Shown one piece after another: positions 46,162 through 57,015 of a stretch of DNA of 64,000 nt. This stretch comes from Pseudomonas sp. N040 (GTDB lineage Bacteria > Pseudomonadota > Gammaproteobacteria > Pseudomonadales > Pseudomonadaceae). Under the pieces are notes generated by a model. The model did not search any database. It was not told the DNA's origin and saw only the letters and a list, made by a program, of their open reading frames with translations. The DNA is taken from assembly GCF_015637705.1 (NCBI RefSeq), contig NZ_JADOBE010000001.1:434001-498000 (forward strand). The letters run 5' to 3'. The number at the start of each line of letters is the position of its first letter. The stretch's first letter is position 1. The position numbers and the translations under genes were made by a program.

Positions 46162-46932
46162 ATGTCAAAGCGCAACACGCCGCAACGCCGACACACCATT
46201 CTCGGCCTGCTCAACGAGCAGGGCGAAGTCAGTGTGGACGAACTGGCCCGGCGCTTTGCCACCTCCGAAGTCACCATCCGCAAGGATCTGACCGTACTGG
46301 AGAGCAATGGCCTGTTGCTGCGCCGTTACGGCGGCGCCGTGCCGGTACCACAGGAGCTGATAGCCGAACCGGCACAGCCGGTCTCACCCGGCAAGCGTGC
46401 CATCGCCCGGGCGGCGGTGGCACGCATCCGCGAACATGCGCGGATCATTATCGACAGCGGCAGCACCACCGCCGCGATGATTCCACAGCTGGGGCGCAAG
46501 CCCGGACTGGTGGTGATGACCAACTCGCTGAACGTGGCCAACGCACTGCGCGAGATCGAACATGAGCCGGTGCTGCTGATGACCGGCGGCACCTGGGATC
46601 CGCATTCGGAATCCTTCCAGGGCCAGGTCGCCGAGCAGGTGCTGCGCTCCTACGATTTCGACCAGTTGTTCATTGGTGCCGATGGCCTGGACATTGCCCG
46701 CGGTACCACGACGTTCAACGAATTGCTTGGTTTGTCGCGGGTGATGGCCGAAGTCGCCCGCGAAGTGATTGTGCTGCTCGAGTCGGACAAGCTCGGTCGG
46801 CGGATTCCCAACCTGGAGCTGCCCTGGAGCAGTATCCATACCCTGATAACCGACGAGCGCCTCGATCCCGCGGCGCGCTCACAGATTGAAGCCTGCGGCG
46901 TGGAAGTCATCTGCGCGGTGCTGGGCAACTAA
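46162..46932 (+). CDS. glmR: DeoR-family regulator GlmR
   Basis: DeoR-type transcription factor. The 256-residue protein has an N-terminal winged helix ([38 protein letters not shown], the DeoR HTH signature) and a C-terminal sugar-phosphate-binding domain ([37 protein letters not shown]). P. aeruginosa has a DeoR-family glmR between glmU and glmS, and the position here is the same. The start at 46162 is chosen for the family N terminus; an upstream ATG (46117) is less likely. It precedes glmS by 10 bp. Confidence 0.88.
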   Translation: MSKRNTPQRRHTILGLLNEQGEVSVDELARRFATSEVTIRKDLTVLESNGLLLRRYGGAVPVPQELIAEPAQPVSPGKRAIARAAVARIREHARIIIDSGSTTAAMIPQLGRKPGLVVMTNSLNVANALREIEHEPVLLMTGGTWDPHSESFQGQVAEQVLRSYDFDQLFIGADGLDIARGTTTFNELLGLSRVMAEVAREVIVLLESDKLGRRIPNLELPWSSIHTLITDERLDPAARSQIEACGVEVICAVLGN

Positions 46933-46942
46933 GGAGAAGAAT

Positions 46943-48778
<1,836 letters not shown>

Positions 48779-48900
48779 AACCGGGAAACCGCCGCGGGGT
48801 GACGGCTCGTCCGCTCAATTAGGCCGGACAGCCGTTGCCCCCTAGAATGTGCGCGCCAGGTGTAGCCACCTCCATTGAACCAGCACGGAACCGCATCAGC

Positions 48901-50976
48901 ATGAGCTTGCCCAATACATCATCCAGCCAGGGCTCTTCGGCCCCGCTGGCCAACCCGACAATCAAGAGCCATCTGGCCTTCACCCTGGTCAGCGGGCTGG
49001 CCTTGCTGGTGATCTACGGGCTGTTGCGGGTTGCCCTGCTGGTCTACAACCACGAGCTGATGGGCAGCACCCCGGCCAGTGAGTTCCTCGAGGCCTTCTA
49101 CAACGGCATGCGCTTCGACCTGCGCGTGGTGGTGTATGCCTGCGTCCCTCTGCTGCTGGCGCTCTTCAGTGTGCGCGCGATGGCCGCCCGGCGCGGGCTG
49201 CGCCTGTGGCTGACCGGCTTTGCCAGCCTCACGCTGTTTCTCGGCATCACCGAGCTGGACTTCTACCGCGAATTCCACCAGCGCCTGAACAGCCTGGTGT
49301 TCCAGTACTTCGAGGAAGACCTGTACACCGTGGGCAGCATGCTGTGGAACGGTTTCCCGGTCGGCCGCTACCTGCTGGCCTGGGCCCTGGCCACCTGGTT
49401 GCTGGCCAAGTTGTTCAAGGGCCTGGACCTGCTGACCCGGCCCAAGGCGCCGTCGCAGCACTCCGCCGGCCCGGCCTGGTACTGGCGCGGCACGGCATTT
49501 GTCGTGTGCCTGCTGGTGGCCGTGATCGCCGCGCGTGGCCACCTGCGCCAGGGCCCGCCGCTGCGCTGGGGCGATGCCTATACCACCAGCTCGATGTTTG
49601 CCAACCAGCTGGGCCTGAACGGCACGCTGACCCTGGTGTCGGCGGCGCAGGCCAGCCTCGGGCCGCACCGGGACAACCTGTGGAAGTCCACCCTGTCCGA
49701 TGCGGATGCCCTGCAGACCGTACGCGACATGCTGCTCACGCCGCATGACACCCTGCTGGATGCCGACACCGCGGCGATCCGCCGCGACTTCGTGCCGCCG
49801 GCCGAGAACACCCTGCCGATCCGCAACGTGGTGGTGATCCTGATGGAAAGCTTCGCCGGCCACTTTGTCGGTGCTCTGGGTTCGCCGCTGAACATCACGC
49901 CGAACTTCGACCGGCTGGCGCAGGAAGGCCTGCTGTTCGACCGCTTCTTCTCCAACGGCACGCATACCCATCAGGGCATGTTCGCCACCATGGCCTGCTT
50001 TCCCAACCTGCCCAGCTTCGAATACCTGATGCGTACCCCGGAAGGTTCGCACAAGTTTTCCGGCCTGCCACAGCTGCTGGGGCCGCGCGGCTTCGACAAC
50101 CTGTACGTGTACAACGGCAATTTCCAGTGGGACAACCAGTCGGGCTTTTTCAGCAACCAGGGCATGACCAACTTTGTCGGCCGCGAGGATTTCGTCAACC
50201 CGGTGTACATGGATCCGACCTGGGGCGTGTCCGACCAGGACATGTTTGACCGCGGGGCCAAGGAGCTGGCCGCCAACTATGGCGACAAGCCGTTCTATGC
50301 CCTGCTGCAGTCGCTGTCCAACCACACGCCCTACGCCCTGCCGAAGGATTTGCCGGTCGAGCCGGTGACCGACCAGGGTTCTTCGAATGAGCACCTGACC
50401 GCCATGCGCTATTCGGACTGGGCCCTAGGCCAGTTCTTCGAGAAGGCGCGCAAGGAGCCCTATTTCAAGGACACGCTGTTCGTCATCGTTGGCGACCACG
50501 GCTTTGGCAGTAACCAGCAGCTCACCGAGATGGACCTGTTCCGCTTCAATGTGCCGCTGCTGCTGATCGCTCCGGGGATCCAGGAAAAATTCGGCAGCCG
50601 CAACCACAGTGTCGGCACGCAGGTCGACATCGTGCCGACCATCATGGGCCGCCTCGGTGGTAAGGTGCGCCATCAGTGCTGGGGTCGCGACCTCCTCAAC
50701 CTGCCGGCCGGCGACCAGGGCATCGGCGTGATCAAGCCGTCGGGCGGCGACCAGACCGTGGCCATCGTCTCGCCGGAGCGCATCCTGATCCAGCCCAAGG
50801 GCTTCCCGCCACGCCTGTACGACTACCAGCTGGGTGCCGATGCCAGGGCCGAGCGGGTGCCGGGTGACCGCGATCCGCAGCTGCAGAAGGCCCTCGAGGC
50901 CTTCCTGCAGACCGCGACCAAGAGCCTGCTGGACAACACCGCCGGCGTGGTCGACGGCAAGCCGGACGCGCAGTAG
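48901..50976 (+). CDS. LtaS/OpgB-type membrane sulfatase-family protein
   Basis: The 691-residue protein has five predicted N-terminal membrane segments (about 25-50, 73-95, 101-121, 155-173, 196-212) and then a periplasmic alkaline-phosphatase/sulfatase domain. Metal and catalytic residues are visible: Glu316 in LMESFAG, Thr354 or Thr356 in SNGTHTHQG, and Asp532-His533 in GDHGFG. The architecture equals that of LtaS and OpgB, which transfer glycerophosphate. In Gram-negative bacteria such proteins modify osmoregulated glucans or other envelope sugars; the acceptor here is unknown. The start at 48901 (MSLPNTSS) is preferred over ATGs upstream. It stands 122 bp after glmS and may be in a separate unit. 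Confidence 0.85.
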   Translation: MSLPNTSSSQGSSAPLANPTIKSHLAFTLVSGLALLVIYGLLRVALLVYNHELMGSTPASEFLEAFYNGMRFDLRVVVYACVPLLLALFSVRAMAARRGLRLWLTGFASLTLFLGITELDFYREFHQRLNSLVFQYFEEDLYTVGSMLWNGFPVGRYLLAWALATWLLAKLFKGLDLLTRPKAPSQHSAGPAWYWRGTAFVVCLLVAVIAARGHLRQGPPLRWGDAYTTSSMFANQLGLNGTLTLVSAAQASLGPHRDNLWKSTLSDADALQTVRDMLLTPHDTLLDADTAAIRRDFVPPAENTLPIRNVVVILMESFAGHFVGALGSPLNITPNFDRLAQEGLLFDRFFSNGTHTHQGMFATMACFPNLPSFEYLMRTPEGSHKFSGLPQLLGPRGFDNLYVYNGNFQWDNQSGFFSNQGMTNFVGREDFVNPVYMDPTWGVSDQDMFDRGAKELAANYGDKPFYALLQSLSNHTPYALPKDLPVEPVTDQGSSNEHLTAMRYSDWALGQFFEKARKEPYFKDTLFVIVGDHGFGSNQQLTEMDLFRFNVPLLLIAPGIQEKFGSRNHSVGTQVDIVPTIMGRLGGKVRHQCWGRDLLNLPAGDQGIGVIKPSGGDQTVAIVSPERILIQPKGFPPRLYDYQLGADARAERVPGDRDPQLQKALEAFLQTATKSLLDNTAGVVDGKPDAQ

Positions 50977-50999
50977 CGCGGCTTGGGCAGACATAGGGT

Positions 51000-51037
51000 G
51001 TGTGCGTAGGGTGGGCTTCAGCCCACCCTACGCACAC
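51000..51037. repeat. Perfect GTAG-footed palindrome, REP-like
   Basis: GTGTGCGTAGGGTGGGCT and its exact reverse complement surround a 2-base centre (18-bp arms). It contains the same 24-bp core as the element at 3265-3288, with GTAG on both strands. It lies between the convergent ends of the LtaS-like gene and arfB, where it may also serve as a shared transcript end. Confidence 0.8.
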
Positions 51038-51081
51038 CCGTTTGCCGTCAGGCAACCTTCTCGCGCCGCCCGGGCACAAAA

Positions 51082-51495
51082 TCAGTAATTCACCCTGCCG
51101 CGTCCGGCCTTGATCGCGCCGCGCAGGTTCTTGCCCTCCAGCCGGCGTTTCTTCGAACTCAGCGTCGGCTTGGTCGGGCGCCGGGCCTTGTCCACCTTGA
51201 CCGCCGCCAGGATCAGCTCCCGCAGCCGCTCCAGCGCATCGGCACGGTTCTTTTCCTGGGTGCGGTACTGCTGGGCCTTGATCACGATCACGCCATCGCT
51301 GCTGATGCGCTGGTCGCGCAGGGCCAGCAGGCGTTCCTTGTAGAACGGCGGCAATGCCGATGCCTGGATATCGAAGCGCAGGTGCACGGCGCTCGACACC
51401 TTGTTGACGTTCTGCCCGCCGGCGCCCTGGGCGCGGATCGCACTCAGCTCGATGTCGCTGTCAGGCAGGTGCACGGTGTTGGAGATCAGCAGCAT
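51082..51495 (-). CDS. arfB: Alternative ribosome-rescue factor ArfB
   Basis: Peptidyl-tRNA hydrolase that frees ribosomes stalled on truncated mRNAs without tmRNA. The 137-residue protein has the class I release-factor catalytic GGQ in [21 protein letters not shown] and a long Lys/Arg-rich C-terminal tail that in the family enters the empty mRNA channel. It lacks a codon-recognition domain. It converges on the LtaS-like gene across a palindrome and is followed on the other side by an MFS gene, same strand. Confidence 0.95.
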   Translation of the reverse strand: MLLISNTVHLPDSDIELSAIRAQGAGGQNVNKVSSAVHLRFDIQASALPPFYKERLLALRDQRISSDGVIVIKAQQYRTQEKNRADALERLRELILAAVKVDKARRPTKPTLSSKKRRLEGKNLRGAIKAGRGRVNY

Positions 51496-51513
51496 GGGCG
51501 GGGCGCAGGCAGG

Positions 51514-52716
51514 TCAGGGGCGTTCAGGATAACCCGTGCGGGCCGGATGCACCCGCAGCAGGATCCAGGCCAGCGTGGCGAACAGCGCACCGGCGGCGAA
51601 ACAGCTGGCGGCGCCCCAGGTCTGCCACAGCCAGCCGGCCAGTCCGCTGGCCACCAGCATGGCCACTCCGCTGAGCAGGTTGAAGACGCCGAATGCGGTG
51701 CCGCGCAGGTCGGCCGGCGCGGTGTCGGCGACCATTGCTGCCAGCAGACCCTGGGTAAAGCCCAGGTGCAGGCCCCAGACGGCGACGCCAAGCAGCACGC
51801 AGAACAGCGAGTTGCCGGCGGCCAGCAGCAGGTCGGCGATCACCAGCAAGCCCAGGCCGGCACCGAGCAGGCCCTGCCGGCCGACGCGGTCCGAAAGGCG
51901 GCCCACCGGGTACGCCGAGAGCAGGTAGAACAGCCCGAGCAGGACCATCACCAGGGGAATCCAGGTGACGGCCATTCCCACCTGCTGTGCGCGCAGCACC
52001 AGGAAGGCTTCGCTGAAGCGGGCCAGGGTAAACAGCGCCCCAAACAGCGTCACCCACCAGAATGCCGCGGGGAAACGCCGCAGGCTGGCGCGGTTGATCG
52101 GCGAGCGCAACGCGGCATGCCCGACGGCCCTGGCCGGCTCGTGCAGGCCGAATACGATCAGCCCGACGGCGAGCAAAGCTGGCGGCACGGCAAACCACAG
52201 CACCAGCTGGATATTGTCGTGCAGCAACAGCATCAGTAGTACCGCCAGCAGGGGACCGAGAAAGGCGCCCACGCTGTCCAGCGACTGGCGCAAACCGAAG
52301 GCTGCGCCACGCAGGGCGGGCGGGGTGACATCGGCCACCAGCGCATCCCGCGGCGCTCCGCGAATGCCTTTGCCGATGCGGTCGAGTAGCCGCGCTGTGA
52401 ACACCGCGTGGGCCGAGCCGGCCAGGGGAAACAGCGGCTTGCTCAGGGCGCCGAGGCCATAGCCGAGCAGCAGCAGGCCCTTGCGTTTGCCGAAGTAGTC
52501 GCTGAGGGCGCCGGAGAAGACTTTCACGATCAGCGCGGTGGCTTCGGCCGCGCCCTCGATCAGGCCGAGGGTGAGCATGCTGCTGCCCAGGGTGCCGACC
52601 AGAAAGATCGGCAACAGGCCGTGCACCAGCTCCGAGGAGATGTCCATGCACAGGCTGATCAGCCCGAGTACCCAGACGGTCCGCGGAATGCCGCGCAGCA
52701 GGGTGGCGTCAGGCAT
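51514..52716 (-). CDS. MFS transporter
   Basis: The 400-residue protein has about 12 membrane segments and the major facilitator loop motifs (GALSDYFGKRKG after TM2, LDRIGKGIRGAPRDAL, GRLSDRVGRQG in the second half). The GKGIRGAPRDALVADVTP stretch is common in a subgroup of bacterial MFS carriers of unknown substrate. No neighbouring enzyme points to a substrate. It lies between arfB (18 bp) and the DUF2721 gene (33 bp) on the same strand, so it may be in one transcript. Confidence 0.85.
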   Translation of the reverse strand: MPDATLLRGIPRTVWVLGLISLCMDISSELVHGLLPIFLVGTLGSSMLTLGLIEGAAEATALIVKVFSGALSDYFGKRKGLLLLGYGLGALSKPLFPLAGSAHAVFTARLLDRIGKGIRGAPRDALVADVTPPALRGAAFGLRQSLDSVGAFLGPLLAVLLMLLLHDNIQLVLWFAVPPALLAVGLIVFGLHEPARAVGHAALRSPINRASLRRFPAAFWWVTLFGALFTLARFSEAFLVLRAQQVGMAVTWIPLVMVLLGLFYLLSAYPVGRLSDRVGRQGLLGAGLGLLVIADLLLAAGNSLFCVLLGVAVWGLHLGFTQGLLAAMVADTAPADLRGTAFGVFNLLSGVAMLVASGLAGWLWQTWGAASCFAAGALFATLAWILLRVHPARTGYPERP

Positions 52717-52749
52717 GCACAGTCTCCCCGGGGTGGGTCGTGCGGCGGG

Positions 52750-53220
52750 TCAGTCGGACCGGCCGTCGGTCATTTGCAGGATTTTCTGCGCCGAGGACTC
52801 GAGGGCTTTCGAGGCGATGCGGATTTCCCGCAGGAAGCTCAACAGCGCCAGGATAAAGGTGCCCATGCTGGCCACGAACAGGGCGGCCACCCACAGCGCA
52901 GCGTTGAAGCCCATCAGGTCGCTGATGAACAGCAGGCCGATCACCACGCAGATCAGCAGGGCGGTCAGGGTGCACAGGGTGATCGCGCGGTTGCACAGCA
53001 CGGTGCGGCGGAACAGCACGGACAGCTCGCCGCGGCGCAGCCGCGAATGCTCCGGCCGCTCGAGGATGATGCCCTCGAGCTTGCGGGTGCGCTCGACCAC
53101 GCGCGCGAGGCGGTTGGTCAGCACCGCCAGCATGGTGCTCAGCGCGGTGAGCAGGAATACCGGCGCTACCGCCATCTGGATGACATGGGCCAGATCAGGA
53201 ATGCTGCTTGCGGGAAACAT
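52750..53220 (-). CDS. DUF2721 membrane protein
   Basis: The 156-residue protein has three hydrophobic segments (about 12-34, 80-103, 108-131) separated by a charged loop with RLARVVERTRKLE, the characteristic DUF2721 pattern. The function of the family is unknown. The C terminus is a short charged tail. It lies between the MFS gene and a small exported-protein gene, all leftward. Confidence 0.75.
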   Translation of the reverse strand: MFPASSIPDLAHVIQMAVAPVFLLTALSTMLAVLTNRLARVVERTRKLEGIILERPEHSRLRRGELSVLFRRTVLCNRAITLCTLTALLICVVIGLLFISDLMGFNAALWVAALFVASMGTFILALLSFLREIRIASKALESSAQKILQMTDGRSD

Positions 53221-53255
53221 GGAAATACTCTCGTTGGCTGTGGTGGGCGGGCAGA

Positions 53256-53609
53256 CTAGAACGCCGTCCAGCTACCCTTGTACTGTTGCTCGCAGGCGCG
53301 CTGGAGAATCCGCGCATCGCTGGCTACGCCGTAGTAATGAATGTCCTGCCGATAAGGCAGCTGGCTGACCATGGCATTGCGGCAGGCCCCGTAAGCGCCC
53401 GCCGGGCACTGCTCGACATAGCTGACCTCGACGGTCTGGCCCTTGAGTTGCGGCTGGCAGAAGCCGTCATGGAACATCTGTTGCGGGATACTGACGTTCT
53501 GCTGGCACACTTGCACCTCGACCTGGCTGCCGCGGCTGCGCACCACGCAGGCCTCGGCCTGCACCAGCGCGGGCAGCAGGGCGAGCAAACCGATCAGCAG
53601 ACTACGCAT
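53256..53609 (-). CDS. Small exported six-cysteine protein
   Basis: The 117-residue protein has a signal peptide (MRSLLIGLLALLPALVQA, cleavage after residue 18). The mature part, about 99 residues, carries six cysteines (21, 35, 51, 68, 76, 106), likely three disulfides in the periplasm, and a conserved-looking QDIHYYGVASDAR stretch. Similar short proteins are widespread in Pseudomonas and sometimes labelled NADH:ubiquinone oxidoreductase, a label nothing here supports. Function unknown. The start at 53609 gives the signal peptide; longer versions overlap the cobW-like gene. Confidence 0.7.
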   Translation of the reverse strand: MRSLLIGLLALLPALVQAEACVVRSRGSQVEVQVCQQNVSIPQQMFHDGFCQPQLKGQTVEVSYVEQCPAGAYGACRNAMVSQLPYRQDIHYYGVASDARILQRACEQQYKGSWTAF

Positions 53610-53700
53610 GCGGGATTTCCGTGCAAACCAGGGCACGACTCTAGCAAGTCTTGCCTGTTCGCGTCCAAACTCCCCAGCGCAACCGCCGCAGGATAGCCCG

Positions 53701-54663
53701 ATGCTTGCCGATATCCCCACCCATCTGATCGCCGGCCCGCTGGGCGCCGGCAAGACCAGCCTGATCCGCCACCTGCTGGCACACAAGCCGGCGCACGAGC
53801 GCTGGGCGGTATTGATCAACGAGTTCGGCCAGATCGGCCTCGACCAGGCGCTGCTGACCACCGCGGCCGACGGCATCAGCCTGGCCGAGGTGCCGGGCGG
53901 CTGCCTGTGCTGTGTCAACGGCGCGCCGTTTCAGGTCGGCCTGGCGCGCCTGTTGCGCCAGGCGCGGCCGGACCGCCTGCTGATCGAACCCTCCGGCCTG
54001 GGCCATCCGGTGGAACTGCTGCGCCAGCTGGCCGAGCCGCCGTGGCCGGGCGTGCTGGCCCTGCAACCGCTGGTGTTGGTGCTGGATGCCGCGGCGCTGG
54101 CCGCAGGCCGGCCGCTGCCGGAAAGCCAGCAGGCGGCACTCGGCGCTGCCGGGTTGTTGCTGCTGAACAAGGCCGAAGGGCTGGACGCCGGCGCGCGCGC
54201 CCTGCTGCAGGCGCGGCTGCCGCAGCGCCCCGTGCAGTGGACGACCCAGGGCCGGCTGGAGATTGCCGAGCTGCCCGGCATCAGCGTGCAGGCAGGGGCA
54301 GGCGGCGGCGATGCACTGTTGCCCAGTGGTCCGGGCGTCACCCCGGTGCTTTGGCCTGACCCAACCCAGCCTATCTGCCAGATTCAGGACCAGCCTGAAG
54401 GCTGGAGTATCGGCTGGCGCTTCCATCCCGGCCAGACCTTCGAGCTGATGCAGGTGCAGCGCTGGCTGGCTGGCCTGCCCTGGTGGCGCGCCAAGCTGGT
54501 GTTGCAGAGCAATGCCGGCTGGTTGTCGGGCAATGCCCTGGACGGCGCGCCGGTCCACTGGCAGAGCAGCGAGTGGCGCAAGGATTCGCGGCTGGAGCTG
54601 ATCTTCGCCACAGCCCAGGACGTCGCGGTCTTGCAGGCGGGGCTGCTGGCCTGCCGCCTGTGA
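53701..54663 (+). CDS. CobW/COG0523 family GTPase (metal chaperone-like)
   Basis: G3E-family GTPase. The 320-residue protein has Walker A GPLGAGKT (12-19), the metal-binding CxCC motif GGCLCCVN (Cys68, Cys70, Cys71), the EPSGLGHP switch region and an NKAEG base-recognition loop (NKxD variant). A CobW C-terminal domain follows (about 230-320). There is no His-rich metal-storage loop. Such proteins insert or deliver Zn, Co or other metals; the client here is unclear since no metalloenzyme or Zur box is adjacent. It is divergent from the small exported gene and converges with dedA, only 1 bp apart. Confidence 0.85.
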   Translation: MLADIPTHLIAGPLGAGKTSLIRHLLAHKPAHERWAVLINEFGQIGLDQALLTTAADGISLAEVPGGCLCCVNGAPFQVGLARLLRQARPDRLLIEPSGLGHPVELLRQLAEPPWPGVLALQPLVLVLDAAALAAGRPLPESQQAALGAAGLLLLNKAEGLDAGARALLQARLPQRPVQWTTQGRLEIAELPGISVQAGAGGGDALLPSGPGVTPVLWPDPTQPICQIQDQPEGWSIGWRFHPGQTFELMQVQRWLAGLPWWRAKLVLQSNAGWLSGNALDGAPVHWQSSEWRKDSRLELIFATAQDVAVLQAGLLACRL

Positions 54664-54664
54664 C

Positions 54665-55297
54665 TCAGCGCAAGCGCTGGCGCAGGTAGCCGATCAGCAT
54701 GGGCAGCAGCGACAGGCCAATGATGCCGAGGATCAGCAGGCTCAGGTTGTCCTTGATCAGCGGCACATTGCCGAACTGGTAACCGAGGGTCAGCAGGCCG
54801 CCGATCCACAGCAGGCTGCCAAGCAGGCTGAACGTGACAAAGCGCGGGTAGGGCATGCGCCCGAGGCCGGCGACAAACGGCGCGAAGGTGCGCAGGATGG
54901 GAAAGAAGCGCGCCAGGGTGACGGTCTTGGCGCCGTGCCGGGCGTAGAAGATTTCCGTCTGCAGCAGGTAATCGCGGCGGAAAATGCGCGAGTCGGTCTT
55001 GGTGAACAGGCGGATGCCGAAGTGCCGGCCGATCCAGTAGTTGGTGCTGTCGCCGAGGGCGGCGGCGACGAACAGGCACAGGCCGAGCAGCCAGGGATCC
55101 ATGCCGTTCAGCGCGACCACCGCGCCGGCGATGAACAGCAGCGAGTCGCCGGGCAGGAACGGCATTACTACCAGGCCGGTTTCGCAGAAGATCACCAGTG
55201 CCAGCAGGGCGAAAATCCACACGCCATATTCCACGGAGAGCGCCTGGATATGCTGGTCGAGGTTGAGAAACAGGTCGATGAGGCTGGTGAAATCCAT
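54665..55297 (-). CDS. DedA family membrane protein
   Basis: The 210-residue integral membrane protein has the family motifs FCETGLVVMPFLPGDSLLF and ARFFPILRTFAPFVAGLGRM. DedA proteins act in lipid or undecaprenyl-phosphate transport across the membrane and in membrane homeostasis. The start at 55297 (MDFTSLIDLF) is the family start. It ends 1 bp from the convergent cobW-like gene. Confidence 0.9.
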   Translation of the reverse strand: MDFTSLIDLFLNLDQHIQALSVEYGVWIFALLALVIFCETGLVVMPFLPGDSLLFIAGAVVALNGMDPWLLGLCLFVAAALGDSTNYWIGRHFGIRLFTKTDSRIFRRDYLLQTEIFYARHGAKTVTLARFFPILRTFAPFVAGLGRMPYPRFVTFSLLGSLLWIGGLLTLGYQFGNVPLIKDNLSLLILGIIGLSLLPMLIGYLRQRLR

Positions 55298-55430
55298 GCG
55301 GTCACAGGGGCTGTTGAACGGGGATGGCGATGCTAGCAGGTTTGCCGGCGTCTGCGTCTGGCACTGGCCGGTCTGGGTGCCACCAGCGGGCAAGAATTGT
55401 GTTGCAGCGATTGACCGGCCGCTACGCGGC

Positions 55431-55838
55431 TCACTGGGGCGTCTGGCCGGATCGCGCGTGCTCGCGCCGCCAGTCGGCCAGCTGGATCACCTGTGCCGAG
55501 GGCAGAACGTCCTCGTCACGCGCGCTAAACGGGTGCGGATCCAGCTCGATGCTGGCCAGCTGCCGGCCAAACAGGGTGATACGCCCATGCAGGCGCTGAT
55601 CGCCGGTCACGGTGAATTCGAAGTTGTACTCGCGCGCCAGGCGCCGCCGCCCCTGGCGATCGCGCAGCAGGCGCAGGCCCTGCAGGGCGACGTTCTCGTC
55701 GAGCAGCTCGATGTCGATTTTCTCGCAGTGCCGGCGGGCCAGCAGCAGGGCCTGCTCGCGAATCCCGTGGCCGCGCCAGAGCCACGCGGCAGCAGCGACA
55801 AACAGCATCAGCAGGGCAACATCGAAGAGCGACAGCAT
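55431..55838 (-). CDS. DUF3301 membrane-anchored protein
   Basis: The 135-residue protein has one N-terminal transmembrane segment (MLSLFDVALLMLFVAAAAWLW) and a soluble tail with RHCEKIDIELLDENVALQGLRLLRDRQGRRRLAREYNFEFT, the DUF3301 signature. The function is unknown. The start at 55838 is chosen for the anchor. It is followed by dedA on the same strand, with a 133-bp gap. Confidence 0.75.
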   Translation of the reverse strand: MLSLFDVALLMLFVAAAAWLWRGHGIREQALLLARRHCEKIDIELLDENVALQGLRLLRDRQGRRRLAREYNFEFTVTGDQRLHGRITLFGRQLASIELDPHPFSARDEDVLPSAQVIQLADWRREHARSGQTPQ

Positions 55839-55958
55839 GGGGCGATTCTCCTGGGCGACTGGCGTCAAGCTTAACAGGCGTTGAAAAGCGCCGTGGCGGC
55901 CAGGCCGGCGGTTTTTGCCGGACGCCTGGCCCGTGCCGGCTGTTGTCGCGGGCCAGCC

Positions 55959-56948
55959 TCAGTGCGCGGGCAGCAACTGGCCGCGCAGCAGCAGGAGCAG
56001 GGTGCGCACCAGCAGATAGGCGATGACCAGGCTGGCCAGCAGCACGGCAGCCAGTGCCACTTCGCTCGGCCAGCCGCCGCGGCGCACGGCCTCGACCACC
56101 GCCGACGCGAGGGCCGCCAGCGGGAAAGAGAATGACCAGAAGCTGAAGGAGAACGGCGTACTGCTCCACCATTGCCAGCGGGTCAGTACGGCAACCACCG
56201 GCCCGCAGGCGACGCCGATAGTGATTAGCAGGTAGTCGGCCGGCAGCTGCGGCCACAGCACGCTGAGGCTCAGGGCGGCCACCGCCGCCGGCGCCATCTC
56301 GATGCCCAGGGTCGGGCGCAGGGCCAGCGGCAGGGGGCCGTCGAACAGGCGGTGGAGGATGCGCATCTCCAGCAGTGCCCAGCCACCCAGGCCCATCCCC
56401 AGCACCAGCACGGCAAAGCCCTGCAGGCCCAGCGCGGCAAGGGCCATGGCGCCGACCAGGCCGCCGGGCACGATGGGCAGGTAGAGCACCGGGGTGATCA
56501 GCTCTTCAGGCATCTGCCCGGTGGTCAGCTGCTGCACCACCTGCCAGGCGATCAGGCCCTGCAGGGTCAGGGCCAGCAGGCTGCAGCCGAGGAGCACCGA
56601 CCAGGCCTGCGGGTAGCGGCCTGCCAACTGGCTCACCGCGAGCAGCAGCGCCACCGGCAGCAGCGCCAGCAACGGGCCCTGCACCGGATGATAGAACTCG
56701 TTCTGCAGCTGCGTCCGGTGCGCCGCCAGCTTGACCAGCCAGAGCAGCGCCAGCAGCAGCAGGATGACCAGGCCTGCGAGCAGCAGGGCGTCGGCGATCA
56801 CGCTGGCGCCGGTCACCTGCAGCGGGCCGAGGCGGCGCCAGGCGCCGTCCAGGCCGAGCAGGCCAAGGGGGATGGCAAACAGGCCCGGGTGCAGGCGGGT
56901 CAGCCAGGAGCGGGGCAAGGGGAGTGCGGCGGCAGGCGACAGCGGCAT
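55959..56948 (-). CDS. TDT (TehA/SLAC1-like) family transporter
   Basis: The 329-residue protein has about 10 membrane segments and opens RLHPGLFAIPLGLLGL. It has the EFYHPVQ loop and the WSSTPFSFSFWSFSFP segment typical of tellurite-resistance/dicarboxylate transporter and SLAC1-type anion channel proteins. The substrate is not predictable. The start at 56948 (MPLSPAAAL) avoids a long proline-rich lead that would overlap the SDR gene upstream. It lies 67 bp downstream of the catabolic cluster on the same strand and could be its exporter or importer. Confidence 0.78.
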   Translation of the reverse strand: MPLSPAAALPLPRSWLTRLHPGLFAIPLGLLGLDGAWRRLGPLQVTGASVIADALLLAGLVILLLLALLWLVKLAAHRTQLQNEFYHPVQGPLLALLPVALLLAVSQLAGRYPQAWSVLLGCSLLALTLQGLIAWQVVQQLTTGQMPEELITPVLYLPIVPGGLVGAMALAALGLQGFAVLVLGMGLGGWALLEMRILHRLFDGPLPLALRPTLGIEMAPAAVAALSLSVLWPQLPADYLLITIGVACGPVVAVLTRWQWWSSTPFSFSFWSFSFPLAALASAVVEAVRRGGWPSEVALAAVLLASLVIAYLLVRTLLLLLRGQLLPAH

Positions 56949-57015
56949 CTGGGCATCTCGTGGCGGGGCGTTGGCAGAGCTTAGCGGAGGCGCTCGGCGA
57001 GGGCCATGCGGCGGC

